Shown here piece after piece: positions 60,901 through 64,000 of a stretch of DNA of 64,000 bases (position 1 is its first letter; every line of letters starts with the position of its first letter). A program made the position numbers and the translations under genes. The DNA lies in the NCBI RefSeq assembly GCF_021869535.1, contig NW_026262712.1, forward strand, positions 111,287,640 to 111,351,639, in the 5' to 3' direction. Origin of the DNA: Mytilus californianus (Eukaryota > Mollusca > Bivalvia > Mytilida > Mytilidae). A model generated the notes under the pieces. That model was given only the letters and a program-made list of their open reading frames with translations, had not been told where the DNA came from and did not search any database.

Positions 60901-61285
60901 GTGCGTTTTTCATACACTGCCAATACCCGATATATCATACTTCCAATATCAAGTGCTCCTGTATTGCGATATGATGAATTTGGAATTTAATTATCAGTTC
61001 ATAATTTATTTCTTTGATCAACATGGTACAAAACATTAAAGGATCGTATTTGTTCCATTTGAACACTTTTTTAGAGCATTATGTTCTTCTTCCGCCTTTT
61101 TACAATACTATTTGTCATTCAACAAGCTACCAACAATTTTTTTAATAAGATGTCGGATGTTTCAAGATTTATATAACTTTGTATCTAGAACACAAACATT
61201 TTTCTTTACAGGAAATGGTGCCGGAAGCCTCGTTTTCAACTTGGTTGCAATGGCTTCAGGACTTACATTTTATAAGCTGTTTTAG
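57929..61285 (+). CDS. Small secreted six-cysteine protein, copy 6 (type B), intact
   Basis: The coding exons are 57929-57992 (exon starts 57913), 59695-59797, 60453-60583 and 61212-61285, all GT-AG, phases 1, 2, 1, giving 123 residues. The signal peptide is MDKMSAVTVIACLVFISIVM, followed by QG. Mature cysteines are at residues 28, 36, 55, 64, 72 and 97. A Gly/Ser/Asn linker (98-105) leads to a hydrophobic tail ending LTFYKLF. That layout suits a GPI-anchor signal, with the attachment site somewhere in the linker. The short stop (TAG) without the one-base deletion of copies 1 and 3-5 is likely the ancestral form, shared with copy 2. AATAAA is at 61421-61426. This is the best representative of the family for structure prediction. 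I do not recognise the fold. Confidence 0.83.
58355..58690. repeat. 47-bp tandem repeat in intron, unit 4
   Basis: About seven units with core AGAAGCTGATAACCCTTCCA and GAGCACG; the counterpart of 18361-18845. Confidence 0.85.
60199..60405. repeat. Dispersed Mytilus repeat inserted in copy 6 intron
   Basis: It has GAGGTTTAGCTAGCTATAAA, then CCAAGTCAGGAATATCACAG, then TTTCCGCTTTGAATTTTCCT. Copies 3-5 lack it and read straight across (TTATATTAATAATACATG), so it is a recent insertion in this unit. Confidence 0.8.
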
Positions 61286-61479
61286 ATGAAATACTTTAAT
61301 TTATTTGTAAGAACAAATCTCCATGTAAAAATATTTATAAAACAAAGTTCAAACAAATAAACGAACAAAATCCTATTTGGACATTTGCAGATATTGTGTA
61401 TTGTCAACACTTACTTCTGAAATAAATGGATTGTACGGTTTTTGATATATTTTTCTGCTTTATTTAAAAGATTCGTAGC

Positions 61480-62515
61480 TGTCAATTTTCTCCCTGACAC
61501 TGTCTATGTACGTTGTGGCAGCTAATTTTATCGACAGATTATATGCATTCATATGGGCAACAATTGCGCCTATTTAATAGCAGAATATTCATGAATTGTT
61601 ATGAATCACAGTCTATTCTGCTTTTAATTGATATATTTGATAACACTTACCGATACCTTGATGATATGTTTGCTTTAGATAATCCAGATTTTTTTTACCG
61701 TGGCAATTAACTCAAGGGAGCTTGCTTTACATTTGATTACAGACAGCAGTAATTGCCCTTTTCTATATTTGGATATTTTAGCTTCACATTGGAAACTATA
61801 TATAAGAATATACGACAAAAAAGATGATTTTTCGTTCTCTATTATGGGCGGTGATGTTCCTTCGGCCCCTTCTTACGGTGTGTATATTTCACAACATGTT
61901 CGCTATTCTCGTGTCTGTAAAGGCGTTTTAGATGTCAATGAACGCATTATTGAGTCAGTGATTTCGTTACCAAATTAATTAATTAAACTGTTACTAAATT
62001 TCTTCATAAATACAAAGACTTCTCACAAAGTGAGGCTGTACCTGTAGAAAAGAGGCGAAAGATACCAAAGGGAAATTCAAACTCAAATGTCGTAAATATT
62101 CTGACAACACAATGGCCAAAAAGAAAAGAAAAAAAGACGATAAGACAAACAACAGTACACAAATAAACAACACAGAAAACACTAAAGACTGGGCAACACG
62201 AACCCCGAAAAAACTGGGGGCGATCTCAGGTGCTCCGGAAGGATAAGCAGATCCTAATCCATAGGTGGCACCCGTCGTGTTCTCATTTTAGTACAAACCC
62301 GGTGATTAATCTAATTCGATAGGTCCCATTCGGGGAAAGAAGACGGGGTGTGGTTATTAAAAACGGGATATCGCATCCTAAATTTTACGGTGATATCATT
62401 TATAACGCCTTTACATTTAAATACGATCTGTGTAAATTTATTGATCGGTTGGATAACCTTATTCTTAAAGATTATCAATTTAGCACTGTAGTGAAAAAAA
62501 TGAAAACAATACGTT
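61480..62515 (+). pseudogene. Reverse-transcriptase remnant, unit 4 (best preserved)
   Basis: The first frame (61513-61710) contains YRYLDDMFALDNPDFF. The next (61700-61978) contains CPFLYLDILASHWKLYI, then IYDKKDDFSF and GDVPSAPSYGVYISQHVRYS. After a roughly 300-bp inserted repeat, the part from 62350 has GISHPKFYGDIIYNA and FIDRLDNLI. These match, from memory, the order of motifs in abundant mussel RT-domain proteins: YLDD, CPFLDLDI, YDKRDDF, SYGVYISQ, GISHPKFYGD. The class (Penelope-like or other) is not settled. It is broken by frameshifts and the insertion. Confidence 0.75.
62030..62335. repeat. Dispersed Mytilus repeat inside the RT remnant
   Basis: It contains GAGGCGAAAGATACCAAAGG, AACACGAACCCCGAAAAAAC, GGTGCTCCGGAAGGATAAGC and GGCACCCGTCGTGTT. 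Copies lie at the same place in every unit (about 11265-11535, 24505-24760, 35320-35570, 43135-43385, 50950-51200). Confidence 0.8.
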
Positions 62516-62532
62516 ATACATGTAAGTTTAAT

Positions 62533-62574
62533 GCGTCCGAAGCGCTTTTCTGGATTTACCTTCATCAGGAACAC
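62533..62574 (-). ncRNA. Hammerhead-ribozyme-like motif, unit 4 end
   Basis: On the minus strand: GTGTTC, CTGATGA, AGGTAAATCCA, GAAA, AGCGCTTC, GGACGC. Stem I pairs over six positions with two G-U pairs. Stem II is only two to three pairs. It continues into a longer dispersed repeat to about 62715 (TTTGCCTGAGGGAGTTG on the plus strand). Confidence 0.55.
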
Positions 62575-62719
62575 TCAAAGCCGAAGATGAAAGCTAAGGA
62601 TGAATAAAACCGAAACAGTTTAAGAGCTGTGTAGCTAAAAAGCACCTAAAACAATAGCCAAATCAATCTAAGGCTAACTTTGCCTGAGGGAGTTGAAATC
62701 TTAGTTTCTTTATAATTTC

Positions 62720-63199
62720 AAAATTTATGAACGGACAATTTTAGAAAGGTTTAAATGTTGCTTAATCGGTTCTAACATTACTTTAGGTTTTGGATAAATT
62801 AAACCATAACTGAATACATATTGCTATAGCTGTACAGTTAGGAGTACTCATGATCATAAAGCCAGTCGATTCTGTTTGCTTATATTTTTGCATTCCGCGA
62901 GGTCGTGCGTTTATCGGAATCTTTATGATGTCTTTACACAAAATTTGTTGAACGTCAACTGATTGACACTTTAGTCTGAGAAAACATGATTTATTATTAC
63001 TAGTAGTTGAAATTGGCTCTGAACTAGCTTCAGTTACTGCGAGTACTCATTTATCTTTGCTTTGTTTCTAGTGTTGTTTTGTTGGTTGGTTTATTTTTAC
63101 TTCCTACCTATTTATTGAGTTCAGCTATTTGCAACTGATTTTTACAGTTTGTTCTTATTTTGTGCTGTAACATCTGCCCCAAGTTAGAGGAAGGTTTCG
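62720..63199. other. Spacer after the gene array, nothing recognised
   Basis: AT-rich with no conserved ORF. No further gene copy is visible up to the right edge. Confidence 0.5.
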
Positions 63200-63510
63200 C
63201 GCTCACAAATATCTTTAACTCCGCCACATTCCTTATGTGCCTGTCCAAAGTCAGAAGCTTGTAATTCAGTAGTTGTCGTTATGTCATATCTGTCATATTT
63301 GATTTTCGAAATTTATTGTTTAAAGTAGGCCGTTAGTTTCTCGTTTCAATTGATACACATTCTGCATGTCGGGGCCTTTTATAGCTGACTATCTGATATA
63401 GGTTTTTCTCATTGTTGAATTCCGTCTGGTGAACTACACTTGCTTTTATCTTCGTTATTTGAACTTTAGAGGATGTATATCTGTCTCATTGATAGTCATA
63501 ACATATCTCC
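63200..63510. repeat. Dispersed Mytilus repeat, opposite orientation
   Basis: It has AACTCCGCCACATTCC, AAAGTCAGAAGCTTGTAATT and GGGGCCTTTTATAGCTGACT, the reverse of the 4615-5035 family. A further fragment is at about 63780-63860. Confidence 0.75.
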
Positions 63511-63914
63511 CAATTTTTTTATGTAAATCTGAATAAAAAGAACATTAAGTAACCAGTCATGTAGTTTTTGAATTGTGAATTGTAATTGATATTTCAAAAT
63601 TAGTGGTCAGGTCGTTACCACTTGACCTTATTGTTTGAACATGAAATCAAGATGCAAGGAACATATAAAGTAACATATTGAAGACATCAAACTATCTAGC
63701 CCGATTTTATGTAATCAAGTTACAAAAAACCGACTACGTATATGTAGGTACACTAAACCGATTACATTTATGTAGGTTACAATGAAACAAGGCAATATAG
63801 TAACAGTACATAAAGCTATAAAAGACCCCACAATGACAAATGGAAAACATAATGACATGTATTTATGCAGCGATAATACTTTAATGCCTATTGTTGGTTG
63901 TATTCAACTGTTTT

Positions 63915-64000
63915 TTTTGTGCTCCGCTGGTGCTAGAATGCCCGCCTACAGTGCGAGAGGTCGTGGGTTCAATCCCAAGCCAGGACAAACCAAAAAAATC
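63915..64000 (+). repeat. tRNA-derived SINE head, truncated by window edge
   Basis: GTGCTCCGCTGGTGCTAGAA, then GCCCGCC, then GGTTCAATCC (63966-63975), a good RNA polymerase III B box, with a degenerate A-box region upstream. No cloverleaf for a functional tRNA is evident. Confidence 0.65.

Overview
The window is nuclear DNA from a marine mussel, almost certainly genus Mytilus. It is AT-rich, has spliceosomal introns, and carries many dispersed repeats that I recognise from memory as Mytilus repeats (for example near 4615-5035, 15832-16260, 20795-21090, 60199-60405 and 62030-62335). There are no bacterial-type operons, rRNA genes or CRISPR arrays. The only tRNA-like sequence is a SINE head at the right edge.

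The backbone is a tandem array of one small gene, on the + strand throughout. Each complete copy has a TATA box, a short non-coding first exon, a signal-peptide exon and three further coding exons with intron phases 1, 2 and 1. The product is a secreted protein of about 123 residues with six cysteines and a hydrophobic C-terminus that may be a GPI-anchor signal. I do not recognise the family. Units 1 (about 1.6-14.2 kb) and 4 (55.0-62.6 kb) are intact. Unit 2 (14.3-28.1 kb) is frameshifted in exon 3. Unit 3 (29.9-54.9 kb) is intact but has been expanded. Units 1 and 3 resemble each other, as do units 2 and 4, so the array probably grew by duplication of an A+B gene pair. Each unit carries a decayed reverse-transcriptase remnant just after the gene.

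Unit 3 holds the main event. A Ty3/gypsy-type LTR retrotransposon, with the unusual pol order protease-integrase-reverse transcriptase (Gmr1-like), inserted about 1.2 kb downstream of the gene. A 7.8-kb segment, from the intron before exon 3 to the middle of the element, was then tandemly duplicated. The result is three nearly identical cassettes of gene exons 3-5, each followed by an LTR. The second and third cassettes have no promoter or signal-peptide exon. The third ends in a solo LTR flanked by the 5-bp target duplication GCATC.

Other elements include three large fold-back (inverted-repeat) elements at 1-1225, 2827-4264 and 21142-22612, two of them with arms built of short tandem repeats. 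There is a TTAA-flanked MITE (31699-32566) and a TA-flanked MITE (27571-27778 and 53289-53497), both with clean empty sites in sister units. A well-formed hammerhead ribozyme motif lies at 54016-54057, with three variants on the minus strand. There are also LINE 3'-end fragments and several expanded intronic minisatellites.

The rest is AT-rich intergenic or intronic DNA with no recognised gene. All calls come from reading the sequence; no database search was possible.
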